Below, one piece after another: positions 24,084 to 33,063 of a stretch of 57,463 nucleotides of DNA (position 1 is the first letter of the stretch; the number at the start of each line of letters is the position of its first letter). Below the pieces are notes generated by a model. It was given only the letters and a program-made list of their open reading frames with translations. It made no database searches and had not been told where the DNA came from. Made by a program: the position numbers and the translations under genes. The stretch is taken from positions 1 through 57,463 of the IMG/VR virus record IMGVR_UViG_3300017763_000021; one strand, written 5' to 3'. Source of the stretch: a virus.

Positions 24084-24556
24084 TGTCAATAAAAAATGTC
24101 AAGCCAACTAATAATTCAGGATTTGTACAGGGATATTTTATTCCAACAAACCCAGAAAAATATATTGGCCCGACACCCATTATATACAGATCTTCTTGGG
24201 AAAGAAAGTTCATGATAATGTGCGATACTAAAGATAATGTTGTTAAGTGGGCAAGTGAGCCTGTTGAGATCAAGTATATATGGTCTTTTGATAAAAGAGA
24301 ACATAAATATTATCCCGACTTCTATATGAAAACAAAAACAGAAGAAGGTTTTGAAGAGTTTCTAGTTGAAATAAAACCTGAAGCTCAGATAAAAAAACCA
24401 CAGCCTCCTAAAAAAAGAAGCAAAGGTGCCATTAAATCATATAAGTTTTTAGCAGAACAGTATGTTAAGAATATGGATAAATATAAGTACGCCAGGGCTT
24501 GGTCAGAAAACCGAGGATGGAGATTTATCGTACTTACAGAAAAGTCACTTAAATAA
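24083..24556 (+). CDS. 4: Head completion protein / nuclease (gp4-like)
   Basis: 157 residues. IIYRSSWERKFMIMCD, VVKWASEPVEIKYI, YYPDFYMK...EEFLVEIKPEAQ and a terminal ENRGWRFIVLTEKSLK follow T4 gp4 closely. The D...EIK residues form a PD-(D/E)XK-type active site. gp4 finishes DNA-filled heads. One-base overlaps with both neighbours. Confidence 0.9.
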   Translation: MSIKNVKPTNNSGFVQGYFIPTNPEKYIGPTPIIYRSSWERKFMIMCDTKDNVVKWASEPVEIKYIWSFDKREHKYYPDFYMKTKTEEGFEEFLVEIKPEAQIKKPQPPKKRSKGAIKSYKFLAEQYVKNMDKYKYARAWSENRGWRFIVLTEKSLK

Positions 24557-25149
24557 TGGGTCAAATTAAAAAGGACATAAAACAATTATCTAAAAATGCC
24601 GGTAGCATGAATAAAGCTATTAATGAGGCTAAAAAATGGTTTGACAAAGGCAAGACAAAGAGTATTGCAGATACACGTAGGCCATTTGAACCAGGTAAGA
24701 TATATGTCTTTGAATATAAAAAACCCAAACACATTGACAGGATCGCATGGTTTGATGCTAATCCTGTTGTTCTAGCATTAGATCCAACAGATTTTGGAAA
24801 CGATTGTGGCATTAACCTAAACCTTTTACCTCCTAAAATTAAAGAAGATTTACTAGATTTTGTATATGAGCAAATGAAAGGTCAAATAGAAAATCAAAAA
24901 AAAGGGGGATCAGCTGACAATGCAAAAAAACAAAGTGAACTTAAGTTTACATATGAAGGCGCAAAGAGATTTTTAAAAGATTATGGTTTTGATTTTGCAA
25001 TAAGACAGTATATTCCAAACCTTAAATCAAATCAAAAAGTAGTCTCCTATGAAAGTTGGGCGAAGATAGCGATTTTAGACTTTGCAGACATAAACGGTAG
25101 CGACTTGAATAAGATCCAGGAAGCATTTAGAAACCACTTAAAGAAATGA
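24556..25149 (+). CDS. Conserved T4-like late protein, role unknown
   Basis: 197 residues. PGKIYVFEYKKPKHIDRI, AWFDANPVVLALD and CGINLNLLPPKIKEDLLDF give a pattern I recall from late proteins of marine T4-like phages (structural or DNA-end related). A lysine-rich N-terminus and a basic C-terminal half suit contact with DNA or the neck. It overlaps gp4 by one base and ends where the portal promoter begins. Confidence 0.75.
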   Translation: MGQIKKDIKQLSKNAGSMNKAINEAKKWFDKGKTKSIADTRRPFEPGKIYVFEYKKPKHIDRIAWFDANPVVLALDPTDFGNDCGINLNLLPPKIKEDLLDFVYEQMKGQIENQKKGGSADNAKKQSELKFTYEGAKRFLKDYGFDFAIRQYIPNLKSNQKVVSYESWAKIAILDFADINGSDLNKIQEAFRNHLKK

Positions 25150-25158
25150 GATATATAA
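25150..25158 (+). promoter_or_regulatory. Late-type promoter of the portal gene (GATATATAA)
   Basis: Perfect consensus starting one base after the stop of the previous gene, 21 bases before the portal ATG at 25180. Confidence 0.6.
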
Positions 25159-25179
25159 AACATAACATAAATTAAAAGT

Positions 25180-26778
25180 ATGGCAGGATTTACAGAAAAA
25201 AGAAACGGGCCATTGAGCGTCAATACAAAACCGTTTAGCCTCTCAAGCGCACTTAAAACCTTGAGTAGCTTCGGTATGCGCTATGATGATTTAGTACTTA
25301 GACAGTCACAAGCCATTGGTCCAATGGAGGACCAGATCGGTTATGGGGAAATGAACCCATTCGGTTTCGACAACGACGATATTTACGGAGCATTTGCAGC
25401 AATGTCAATGACCGATATTAATCTTAAGAAGAACATACCATTCTTTGATAAAGATTATATAAGTAAGAGAGATGAATTAAGAAGATTCTCAACCAACGAT
25501 GAGATCGAAGATATTTTAGATATTCTTTGTGATGAAACTATAGTATATGATGAGAAGAATTTCTTCGCTCAACCTGAAGTTTTAGGACTTGATATATCTG
25601 ATAAAGTAAATAAAGACCTTAATAGATATTTCAGACAGATCTATCACTACTTTGGTTTTACAGAAGATCAATCAGCATGGTATTATTATAGAAAATTCTT
25701 AATAGATGGTTACTTATCATTTGAGATAATTTATTCTCCAGACCAAAAAGAGATTATAGGTTTTAAAGAACTTGATCCTGTTACGTTAATCCCAGGATAT
25801 AATAACGACGATGGTAAAAAAGTTTGGGTGCAATATAAAGATGATCCAGTAAAAGAAAGAAAACTTTATGATTCACAGATCATATACATCTCTTATTCGT
25901 CTATTACAACAGCATCGAGAGTCTCTTACTTAGAAAGATTAGTAAGAGCATTTAACCTACTTAGAATTATGGAACACACTAGAGTGATCTGGTCTGTTAC
26001 CAATGCTTCATTTAGAATGAAGTTTATTATCCCAGTTGGTGGTAAATCTAAAACAAGAGCGAAGCAATCACTTTCTCAACTTATGAATTCTTATAAAGAA
26101 CAAGTAGATTTCGATTGGGACTCAGCTTCTCTTTCAACTGATGGTAAACCAATGCTCCAGTTTAGTAAAGAATATTGGTTACCTTCTAAAGACGGCGATT
26201 CACCAGAAATAGAAACACTTGGAGGTGAAGGTCCAGAATTAAATGATACTGAAGCACTTAAATATTTCTCAGATAAATTAAAACATGTATCTAAGATTCC
26301 ATTTAATAGATTCTTATATGAAGATGGTGGTGGGGAATTTAACCTTGCAGCCGATGGTATGATTAGAGATGAGATTAAGTTTGGTAAATTTATCAAGCGT
26401 TTAAGATCTACATTCCAAGAAATATTAGTTAAGCCATTGTATTTACAAATCTGTTTAAAATATCCAGAATTTGTAGATGATCCACAGTTTAAAACTCAAG
26501 TAGCTTTAAGATTCAATGAAGAAAACATGTTTGCTGAAATGAAGCACATGGAAATCATGGAAAAAAGACTTGAATTTATTGGATCTATGAGAGATAGTTT
26601 AATGACTACTAATCAAGAAACAATGGAAGAAGAATATTACTTCGATCAGGAATACCTAGTTAAAAAATATCTAAAATTGTCTGATGATGAAATTAGATCA
26701 AACGAAGCTGCAAAAGCAGCAAAAGCTAGAGAAGAAGCAGAAGAGCCTGAGGCAGAAGACGATGGAATGGGCATCTAA
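25180..26778 (+). CDS. 20: Portal vertex protein (gp20-like)
   Basis: 532 residues (T4 gp20: 524). The segments RIMEHTRVIWSVTNASFRMKF, DYWLPxxDG-type EYWLPSKDGDSPEIETLGG, RLRSTFQEILVKPLYLQ and FAEMKHMEIMEKRLEF follow gp20. It forms the dodecameric DNA gateway and the start point of prohead assembly. An acidic Glu/Ala-rich tail (residues ~505-532) is present. Confidence 0.92.
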   Translation: MAGFTEKRNGPLSVNTKPFSLSSALKTLSSFGMRYDDLVLRQSQAIGPMEDQIGYGEMNPFGFDNDDIYGAFAAMSMTDINLKKNIPFFDKDYISKRDELRRFSTNDEIEDILDILCDETIVYDEKNFFAQPEVLGLDISDKVNKDLNRYFRQIYHYFGFTEDQSAWYYYRKFLIDGYLSFEIIYSPDQKEIIGFKELDPVTLIPGYNNDDGKKVWVQYKDDPVKERKLYDSQIIYISYSSITTASRVSYLERLVRAFNLLRIMEHTRVIWSVTNASFRMKFIIPVGGKSKTRAKQSLSQLMNSYKEQVDFDWDSASLSTDGKPMLQFSKEYWLPSKDGDSPEIETLGGEGPELNDTEALKYFSDKLKHVSKIPFNRFLYEDGGGEFNLAADGMIRDEIKFGKFIKRLRSTFQEILVKPLYLQICLKYPEFVDDPQFKTQVALRFNEENMFAEMKHMEIMEKRLEFIGSMRDSLMTTNQETMEEEYYFDQEYLVKKYLKLSDDEIRSNEAAKAAKAREEAEEPEAEDDGMGI

Positions 26779-26787
26779 AATAAATTG

Positions 26788-26797
26788 AATATATAAA
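26788..26797 (+). promoter_or_regulatory. Weak late-type promoter (GAATATATAA)
   Basis: Resembles the late element but has an extra A after the G and lies only 5 bases before the next ATG, so it may be inactive or produce a very short leader. Confidence 0.3.
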
Positions 26798-26802
26798 TTA
26801 TT

Positions 26803-27171
26803 ATGAAAGTAATTAAAACAATAGAAGCGTTTGCTAAAGAGAAGAACTTCGATAAAGTTATTGAAGCAGCTACAAGAGTGGGCGAGGAATCAAAAGTTTA
26901 TGTCGATGATATAAGTCTTGATTCTGGAAAAACAGTGGGAGCTGTTGAAATTATCGGAGCTATTGCAGCTTATCCTACAGAGAAAGAATTTAAAAAGTAT
27001 TTCTATGAGCAATACGGAGAGAATGCATTTGGTGAAGGTGAAATTGAAGTGATTATTAAATATTACAATGACGTCAAAACTGAAGAAGCTGAGGCTGAAA
27101 AAGAAGCTGAAAAAGAAGAAGGCGGAGACGGTGAAGAAGGTGGTGAGGATGATCCACTGGCAGACCTCTAA
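26803..27171 (+). CDS. Small acidic prohead core-like protein (gp67/gp68 position)
   Basis: 122 residues: an N-terminal ordered part (MKVIKTIEAFAKEKNFD...), then a highly acidic Glu/Lys/Ala and Gly/Glu tail from ~95. It lies between portal and protease-scaffold, where T4 has the small core proteins gp67 and gp68. The acidic tail fits a scaffold component. Assignment is by position and composition only. Confidence 0.65.
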   Translation: MKVIKTIEAFAKEKNFDKVIEAATRVGEESKVYVDDISLDSGKTVGAVEIIGAIAAYPTEKEFKKYFYEQYGENAFGEGEIEVIIKYYNDVKTEEAEAEKEAEKEEGGDGEEGGEDDPLADL

Positions 27172-27202
27172 AGGTAATAAGATAATTACATAATAACTAA
27201 AG

Positions 27203-27211
27203 GATATATAT
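27203..27211 (+). promoter_or_regulatory. Late-type promoter (GATATATAT)
   Basis: Near-consensus late element (27203-27211), with its last base 22 bases before the ATG of the protease-scaffold gene. Confidence 0.5.
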
Positions 27212-27233
27212 TAAAAATAGAAAATCCATAAAT

Positions 27234-29576
27234 ATGAAAAAAGCAAAGGATTTGCTAATCGTTGAAATGTCGTCATCGGCTCTGAATGTAACATCATCAG
27301 AGGAGAAAGATTATGTTCTCGAAGGAGTATTTGGTCAAATTGATCAAAAAAATAGAAACAATAGAATCTACACTGAAGATGAGTATGTTCCTCAAATTGA
27401 GGCTCTTCAGCAGAAAATTGAATCTTCTAAATTGTTAGGTGAATTAGATCATCCACAACAATTTGATACTTCATTGAAAAACGTATCACACATCGTTGAA
27501 GAACTTTTTTATGATAAAGAAAGCAAAGAAGTAAGAGGTAAAATCAGATTATTAGATACTGATGCAGGTAGACAAGCTAAAGCATTAGTTGATGCTGGTG
27601 TACCATTACAAATCTCATCAAGAGCAGCAGGAGCTGTCGAATCAAACGGTAAAGTAAAAATCAAGCAATTATTCACTTACGATCTAGTAGCTGACCCAGG
27701 TTTTGAAAATGCAGAACTTAAGAGAGTCAATGAATCTTATGGATATACAACAGATAATGGTTTGTACATTTATGAAATGGGCGAAGCAAATGTTACCGAA
27801 AATATTGAAAATCAAAACACAAACATAGAAATAAAAGAAAATAAAAACATGGAGGAATTCGTAAAAGCCGAAGACTTTAATAGATATTCTGAATATCTGG
27901 CAAAAGAAATTAAAGGCATAAAAGAGTCAATGGACGCTAAAGCTGCTGATGCTAGTGAAGACATGACTGTAGAAAACATTAAATCTCACAATGATCATAT
28001 TGCTGATAACGTTAATACATTATCAGAGTATGTTACTTATTTAGCTGAGAAATTAGACCAATCTATTCAATATTCTGAGCATGTTGCTGAGAAAGCAGAT
28101 CAAGGTATATCATATACTGAGAACATTGCTGAGAAAGTAGATCAAGGTATTCAATATTCTGAGCATTTAGCTGAGTCTATTACTAAAGTAAAAGATTTCG
28201 CTAACTATTTAGCAGAATCTCATAACGAAGGCGCTGATTCATCGGCTAATCTTTTAGGTTATGTAGAATATTTAAGAGAAAACTTACAATCTATTTCAGA
28301 ATACGCAGAATACATTGCAGAATCAATCAACGAAAACTTAGTAGTTGAAGATGGTGCAGGTGTAGACGCTGAAGAATTAGAAGATGAAACTGTTGATGAA
28401 ACACCAGACGTTATTGACGGCGACGGAGAAGAGTACGCAAAAGCTGACGATAGAGCAGAAGATAATTCAGACGAATTAGAAGATGAAATCGAAGACGGTG
28501 AAGAAGGTGCTAAAGAAGTTACTGAAGATGAAGGTGAAGAAGCCGGTAAAGAAGTTGAAGAAATCGAAGACGATGCAGCTGAAGAACTTGAAGAAGATAA
28601 AGCTGAAGAAATTGAAGACGACATTAACGATAAAGGCGAAGTTGAAGATCTAGATGACAAAGTAGAAGATACTGAAGAAGAAGTTGAAAATGCAGAAGAT
28701 CACGTAGATGAAGAAGACGAAGTTGAAGCTGAAGAAGAAGTTGAAGCTGAAGAAGAAGTTGAAGCTGAAGAAGAAGTTGAAGCTGAAGGTGAAGAAGCAA
28801 CTGAAGAAGTTGAAGAGTCTGAAGAAGGTGCAAAAGATTTAGAAGAAATTGAAGGTGAAGAAGTTGAAGCTGGAGATAATTCTAAAGAAGGCGACGTTGA
28901 TGCACATGAAGCTGGAGAAGAAGCTGAAGATTTAGAATCTGATTTAGATAACAGTGATCAAGAAATTCCACCAACAGGTAATACTGACGAAGTAGAATCT
29001 GGTGAAGGTGAAGAAGAAGCAGAAGGTGAAGATGGAGCACAAGATCCATTAGAAGCTTATAAAAGTGAAATCTCTGCAAAACTAAACAATTTGATTGAAA
29101 CTGCTCAAATTAAAGAAAATGAAAATCCATCTTTCTTTAGAGTTGTATCATCATCTACAATAGAAAAGTACAATGCTCTTAACGAGGACGCTAAAACAGA
29201 AGTTAGATCAGCAGTATCTAAAAGAGGTTTTATGACTGAAAGAGAAATTACATCTATTATTGAATCATCTCAATTAATCGTTGAGAATAAAAACGCTGAA
29301 CCATTTTTCTTAGCGGCTATGCCACTAGAATATAAAGAAACATGGGCAAACTTAAGCGAAGCTAAGCAAAATCAAGTTGCTGCACAATCAAAGTATCATA
29401 CTTTAAATACTGAGTATCAAGTAAGAAACTTCTGGCAAACTAGAGATCTTAGAGAAACTAAGATTGATTTAAACAAAGTAGCAATGGTTACAGAATCCAA
29501 AAAAGAAAACAAGCCAACGCTTGGATATGACGCTGGAATCTACGCTGACGCTATGAAGAAAAGATTCAAGAAATAA
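27234..29576 (+). CDS. Prohead protease-scaffold fusion (gp21-gp22-like)
   Basis: 780 residues, where T4 has separate gp21 (212) and gp22 (269). Residues ~1-185 are a herpes/T4-type prohead protease: EGVFGQIDQKNRNNRIYTEDEY, GELDHP with H73, and QISSRAAGAV with S128/S129 as nucleophile candidates. Residues ~206-385 are helical with 14-residue repeats, and ~375-620 are extremely acidic Glu/Asp-rich sequence with an 18-base DNA repeat. Residues ~630-780 form a structured end. IYE|M at 179-182 fits the T4-type cleavage rule (hydrophobic-x-Glu). An internal ATG at 27849 (M206) could also start the scaffold part alone. Confidence 0.85.
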   Translation: MKKAKDLLIVEMSSSALNVTSSEEKDYVLEGVFGQIDQKNRNNRIYTEDEYVPQIEALQQKIESSKLLGELDHPQQFDTSLKNVSHIVEELFYDKESKEVRGKIRLLDTDAGRQAKALVDAGVPLQISSRAAGAVESNGKVKIKQLFTYDLVADPGFENAELKRVNESYGYTTDNGLYIYEMGEANVTENIENQNTNIEIKENKNMEEFVKAEDFNRYSEYLAKEIKGIKESMDAKAADASEDMTVENIKSHNDHIADNVNTLSEYVTYLAEKLDQSIQYSEHVAEKADQGISYTENIAEKVDQGIQYSEHLAESITKVKDFANYLAESHNEGADSSANLLGYVEYLRENLQSISEYAEYIAESINENLVVEDGAGVDAEELEDETVDETPDVIDGDGEEYAKADDRAEDNSDELEDEIEDGEEGAKEVTEDEGEEAGKEVEEIEDDAAEELEEDKAEEIEDDINDKGEVEDLDDKVEDTEEEVENAEDHVDEEDEVEAEEEVEAEEEVEAEEEVEAEGEEATEEVEESEEGAKDLEEIEGEEVEAGDNSKEGDVDAHEAGEEAEDLESDLDNSDQEIPPTGNTDEVESGEGEEEAEGEDGAQDPLEAYKSEISAKLNNLIETAQIKENENPSFFRVVSSSTIEKYNALNEDAKTEVRSAVSKRGFMTEREITSIIESSQLIVENKNAEPFFLAAMPLEYKETWANLSEAKQNQVAAQSKYHTLNTEYQVRNFWQTRDLRETKIDLNKVAMVTESKKENKPTLGYDAGIYADAMKKRFKK
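27822..27851 (+). promoter_or_regulatory. Possible internal translation start of the scaffold part
   Basis: The bases before ATG 27849 are almost pure A with scattered G and T (ATAAAAGAAAATAAAAAC), the same composition as the start regions of other genes in this phage. The ATG is in frame and falls at the junction of protease and scaffold. A nested scaffold start would mirror lambda C/Nu3. Confidence 0.35.
28040..28172 (+). repeat. 42-base (14-residue) repeats in the scaffold helix
   Basis: Protein repeats YSEHVAEKADQGIS, YTENIAEKVDQGIQ and YSEHLAES, preceded by a partial LAEKLDQSIQ. Similar SEY/LAE spacing continues more loosely on both sides, suggesting an extended helical rod. Confidence 0.7.
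28719..28790 (+). repeat. Tandem 18-base repeat in the acidic region
   Basis: Four consecutive 18-base units at 28719, 28737, 28755 and 28773 encode EVEAEE; the first three are identical and the last changes in its final bases. Copy number is likely to vary. Confidence 0.85.
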
Positions 29577-29579
29577 AAA

Positions 29580-29639
29580 GATATATAATAATATAATCGA
29601 CGAAACGGGTGACAGAAGCAGAAAACCCAAGCATGTCGA
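29580..29639 (+). promoter_or_regulatory. Late promoter and 5' hairpin leader of the major capsid gene
   Basis: GATATATAA at 29580-29588 is followed by a structured leader: TCGAC (29597-29601) pairs with GTCGA (29635-29639), and inside it GGGT (29607-29610) pairs with ACCC (29625-29628). The hairpin would sit near the 5' end of the transcript. The leader (about 90 bases) is much longer than at most late genes here. Confidence 0.5.
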
Positions 29640-29679
29640 GTTTAACTATAAACACAAACAAAAAAAGAACATTTACAAA

Positions 29680-31107
29680 ATGGCAAATTTAATTAATGAA
29701 TCTGAAATCAGAGGTACTTGGGCTCCTATTATTGAGGAAGCAACAGGAATCAATGAATCAGAAAAGCTAGCTTGGATGTCGACTTACTGTCACAATCACA
29801 AGCTTTATGAAGACGCTCAAATGATGGCGTTAAACCCAAATAGCCCAGGATCTATGAATATAGGTGGTATGGGTGCTGTATCTTTTCCTTCACAAGTTGG
29901 AAACGGTGCTGATGTAGGAACTAACGGTTCTGGTGACAAGTCTCCAACGTTATTACCTTTAGCAATGCAAGTTGCTGCACAAACTATCGCACTAGACTTA
30001 GTACCAGTTGTACCAATGGCTGGACCAATGGGTCTTTTATCTTACCTAGACTTCGTATACGAAGGAGGTAGATTAGATGGTGGTGTTGCTCCAACTTACA
30101 TCAAATCAAAAAGTGAAGACGGTCAAGTTGCTAACGCAGTAGACGGTTACTTATTTACTAAATTAGACAAAGCATCAAGAATTGATGGTTTTGCTATCTA
30201 TGAAGTTGAAGAAACTGGTGCACACGCTGATACTTTACTAGCTGCATTTGAAGCAGGTACTGCTGTAGATAACGGTATTGAATTAGTAAAAGCGTTAGAA
30301 GATCACATTCCAGGATTCTCAGGTGCAACAGGTGCAACTGTTAAGCCAATGTCGAGAGAAGTTGGTGAAAGAACTCCGGACAAATTAATGGGTCTATCTT
30401 TATTCTCTAAAAGTGTTGCTGCTGAAACTTTCCAAGTTGCTGCTGCAGTTACTAGAGAGCAAGTACAAGATCTTAAACAATTCGGTGTTGACGCTGTTGC
30501 TCAAGTAGAAGCAGTTTTAACTAACGAATTGACTCAGTCTATTAACCAACACATCTTAGCAGAAATGAGAAGATTAGGTGGTGTATCTCCAGCTGCTGCT
30601 GACATGTTGACTTTAGATTTGGATTATGATATGGTTGGTGGAAACACTTTTGGTGATCACAATAGAAGAATCTTAACATTTATCTTAGCTCACGCTAACT
30701 TTATTGCTAATAAAGGTAGAAGAGGTGCTGGTAACTTCGCAGTTGTTTCTGCAAAGATTGCTTCAGTATTACAAGGTGTTGCAGGTTTCGTACCTAACCC
30801 AATGGCTAATACAATTAACCAAGTTGCAGGTGCAATCTATCCATTAGGTTCAGTTGCAGGTATCAACATTTACACTGATCCAACGCAAGCGTTTGCATCA
30901 GGTGATATTTTAGTTGGTAGAAAAGGTGACGGTAATTCTCCAGGACTAGTATTCATGCCATATTTAATGGCTGAATCAGTTCAAACTATCGCAGAAGGTA
31001 CTATGGCTCCGAAAGTAGCTGTAAAATCTAGATATGCTTTAGTTGAGGCTGGATTCCATCCTGAAACTCAATATTCTGGATTCACAGTGAATGGTGTAGA
31101 ACTATAA
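29680..31107 (+). CDS. 23: Major capsid protein (gp23-like)
   Basis: 475 residues (T4 gp23: 521 before cleavage). MANLINESEIRGTWAPIIEEATG, LLPLAMQVAAQTIALDLVPVVPMAGPMGL, and a C-terminal SRYALVEAGFHPETQYSG match gp23 of T4-like phages. A T4-type protease site is plausible at LYE|D (after residue 44), which would remove an N-terminal propeptide. Own promoter, long leader and own terminator indicate very high expression. Confidence 0.95.
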   Translation: MANLINESEIRGTWAPIIEEATGINESEKLAWMSTYCHNHKLYEDAQMMALNPNSPGSMNIGGMGAVSFPSQVGNGADVGTNGSGDKSPTLLPLAMQVAAQTIALDLVPVVPMAGPMGLLSYLDFVYEGGRLDGGVAPTYIKSKSEDGQVANAVDGYLFTKLDKASRIDGFAIYEVEETGAHADTLLAAFEAGTAVDNGIELVKALEDHIPGFSGATGATVKPMSREVGERTPDKLMGLSLFSKSVAAETFQVAAAVTREQVQDLKQFGVDAVAQVEAVLTNELTQSINQHILAEMRRLGGVSPAAADMLTLDLDYDMVGGNTFGDHNRRILTFILAHANFIANKGRRGAGNFAVVSAKIASVLQGVAGFVPNPMANTINQVAGAIYPLGSVAGINIYTDPTQAFASGDILVGRKGDGNSPGLVFMPYLMAESVQTIAEGTMAPKVAVKSRYALVEAGFHPETQYSGFTVNGVEL

Positions 31108-31135
31108 TCTTTGAATAGCAATATTTAATATTAAA

Positions 31136-31163
31136 AGGCCCTCTTTTTGAGGGTCTTTTTTTT
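31136..31163 (+). terminator. Intrinsic terminator after the major capsid gene
   Basis: 8-bp stem AGGCCCTC (31136-31143) / GAGGGTCT (31149-31156, one G-T pair), five-T loop and a T-run to 31163. Confidence 0.9.
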
Positions 31164-31190
31164 GCTTTAAACTTTAGGCTTATTTAATAA

Positions 31191-31199
31191 GATATATAA
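31191..31199 (+). promoter_or_regulatory. Late-type promoter (GATATATAA)
   Basis: Perfect consensus, with its last base 29 bases before the ATG at 31229. Confidence 0.6.
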
Positions 31200-31228
31200 A
31201 CCATAGACATTTTAAAAAATACACATAA

Positions 31229-33058
31229 ATGATGAAACTTAATAAAAAAATCATGATGTTTGAAGATTTCGCAGGAACTGCAATGGACGCTTCAAATAAC
31301 ACATCACCAGCTTCTAAGACCACAACAGGTTCAGTAGCTGTTGATAAGACTAATGTTAAATCAGACGATGCTGTTAAAAAAGCAGAAGGCGAAAAAGTAA
31401 GAGCAGACGTTATTAAAGACGTAGACGCAATCCTAAATAATTTATCTAAATTATCAAACCAGATCAAAGAACATTATATGATCAATGAAGAGGTTTCTGT
31501 AGAAAGCGTTTTAACTTCTCTTAAATCTTCTTATGCTATCGCTAAATGTGAAACTAAACTAGGAAAGTATAAAAAGATTGCATTAATGGCAAATAGTGCT
31601 CAACAAGCTGCAGATAATATGCAGGCTGAATTTAAAACAATGACTAAGTTTGATCAGAAAATAGAAGCAGCAGAAGGCGAAAAAAAGGTAAAACTTAAAG
31701 AAGCTAGAGCGAATGCTAAAACAGAATTAGATCATAATAAAGAAGTTAACGCTGAAAAATTAAAAAATGCTCTTCAAGAATTCGAAACTGAATTAGAAGA
31801 AAATGAAAAAAACATAGCTAAAGACAGTCCTTTGGGAAAGGTATATTTTAAAAGAAAACAAGTTTTAAAGAACATGGTCTCAGAAGAAGGTTTAGAGAAT
31901 AAGGCGAAGGTACTTAAAGCTATGGGTAAAAAAGATGCTGCAGTAAAAGCTGCAGGAGAATTAAAAGAAGTTCAACAAAAAGGAAAAGAGTTAGCTAAAG
32001 CAATTGCAGACGGTGAAAAAGAAGCATCTGACGATCTTAAAGACTTAGAAGGTGTTAAAGCATTCCTTCCTGAAATTGAAGCTATTCAAGCTACTTCAGT
32101 TGCTATAAAGAAAATTGGAGATCAAGCAGACGCTCATATAAATAAATTAAAGCCTGCTAAAAAGGAAGAAACAACAGACGACACGACAACAGACGACACG
32201 ACAACAGACGACACGACAACAGACAACACGAAGACTGACAACACGAAGACTGACAACACGAAGACTGACAACACGAAGACTGACAACACGACAACAGACG
32301 ACGATACCGAGACTGAAGATGATAAGAATAAAATAAAAGAAGAATCTTTAGACATAGACAATATTGTAGAAAACGCTAAAGTAGAAGATCTTTATTCCAA
32401 AGCAAAGGGCGCTAATGATGAAGGAGCGTTAAACAAAGCTAAAGAATTAGCATCAGCCTTAAAATCGGCAGCTGCTGAAGAATTAGCGGCAAAAACCGCA
32501 TTAGCAAATAAAATTTCAGGAAAAGAAGTTCCTAAAACTATTATAATTCTAGCAGGTGGAGACGATGAGTCTGCAAAAGAAGGCGAAGACGGTTATACTT
32601 TAGGTAGTTTTATCGACAAATATGGAGGTGGATCTTCTATAGTAGGTAAAGAAGATTATTCACCTATTAAAATAGCAGATGAAATTTTAGCTAGTGTAGA
32701 CGATGCGATTGCAAGCGCTACAGGTAAATCAGAAGATACACCTGATGAAGATACACCTGATGAAGAAACAACTGGTAATAAAACACCAGAAAAGAATTCT
32801 AAGGAAGACATGATCGCTAGATACAAAAAATTAGTTGATGGTACTGATGATGAAGAAAAGAAAAAGAAGTATCAAGATAAAATAGACAAGCTAAGTAAAA
32901 CAGAAGAATCTAAATTTTTAGATCCAGATTTTGTAGCTGTACTAGAAGCTGAGTTATTAGCGTTTGAAAATTCAATAAATGAATCAGAAGAACTACCTAA
33001 GACAGTTAAGCTTTATGTAGGTATGTCAATTGCTGATAGATTTAAAGCATTAATGTAA
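31229..33058 (+). CDS. Long helical late protein with low-complexity TTDDT/KTDNT repeats
   Basis: 609 residues, not recognised. It begins MMKLNKKIMMFEDFAG. Residues ~60-310 are mostly charged coiled-coil, ~315-355 are Thr/Asp repeats, ~360-460 helical again with an ordered patch (VPKTIIILAGG), and ~495-560 charged. No membrane segments. With a late promoter behind the capsid gene, it is probably an internal head or capsid-associated protein (inference). An alternative ATG one codon in (31232) is equally possible. Confidence 0.75.
   Translation: MMKLNKKIMMFEDFAGTAMDASNNTSPASKTTTGSVAVDKTNVKSDDAVKKAEGEKVRADVIKDVDAILNNLSKLSNQIKEHYMINEEVSVESVLTSLKSSYAIAKCETKLGKYKKIALMANSAQQAADNMQAEFKTMTKFDQKIEAAEGEKKVKLKEARANAKTELDHNKEVNAEKLKNALQEFETELEENEKNIAKDSPLGKVYFKRKQVLKNMVSEEGLENKAKVLKAMGKKDAAVKAAGELKEVQQKGKELAKAIADGEKEASDDLKDLEGVKAFLPEIEAIQATSVAIKKIGDQADAHINKLKPAKKEETTDDTTTDDTTTDDTTTDNTKTDNTKTDNTKTDNTKTDNTTTDDDTETEDDKNKIKEESLDIDNIVENAKVEDLYSKAKGANDEGALNKAKELASALKSAAAEELAAKTALANKISGKEVPKTIIILAGGDDESAKEGEDGYTLGSFIDKYGGGSSIVGKEDYSPIKIADEILASVDDAIASATGKSEDTPDEDTPDEETTGNKTPEKNSKEDMIARYKKLVDGTDDEEKKKKYQDKIDKLSKTEESKFLDPDFVAVLEAELLAFENSINESEELPKTVKLYVGMSIADRFKALM
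32171..32306 (+). repeat. 15-base tandem repeats coding for TTDDT and KTDNT
   Basis: About nine units of 15 bases: three of the ACAACAGACGACACG type, a transition unit, four of the AAGACTGACAACACG type and a return to the first type. The two sub-types are internally identical, a sign of recent slippage or unequal exchange. Confidence 0.9.
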
Positions 33059-33063
33059 TAAGA

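Noticed and set aside
28259-28833. Long - strand frames rich in Ser or Leu/Gln opposite the acidic scaffold region
   Set aside because: They are mirror images of repeated GAA/GAT codons on the + strand and have no start-region features.
32171-32306. CRISPR-like array
   Set aside because: The repeats are contiguous 15-base coding repeats in frame, without unique spacers.
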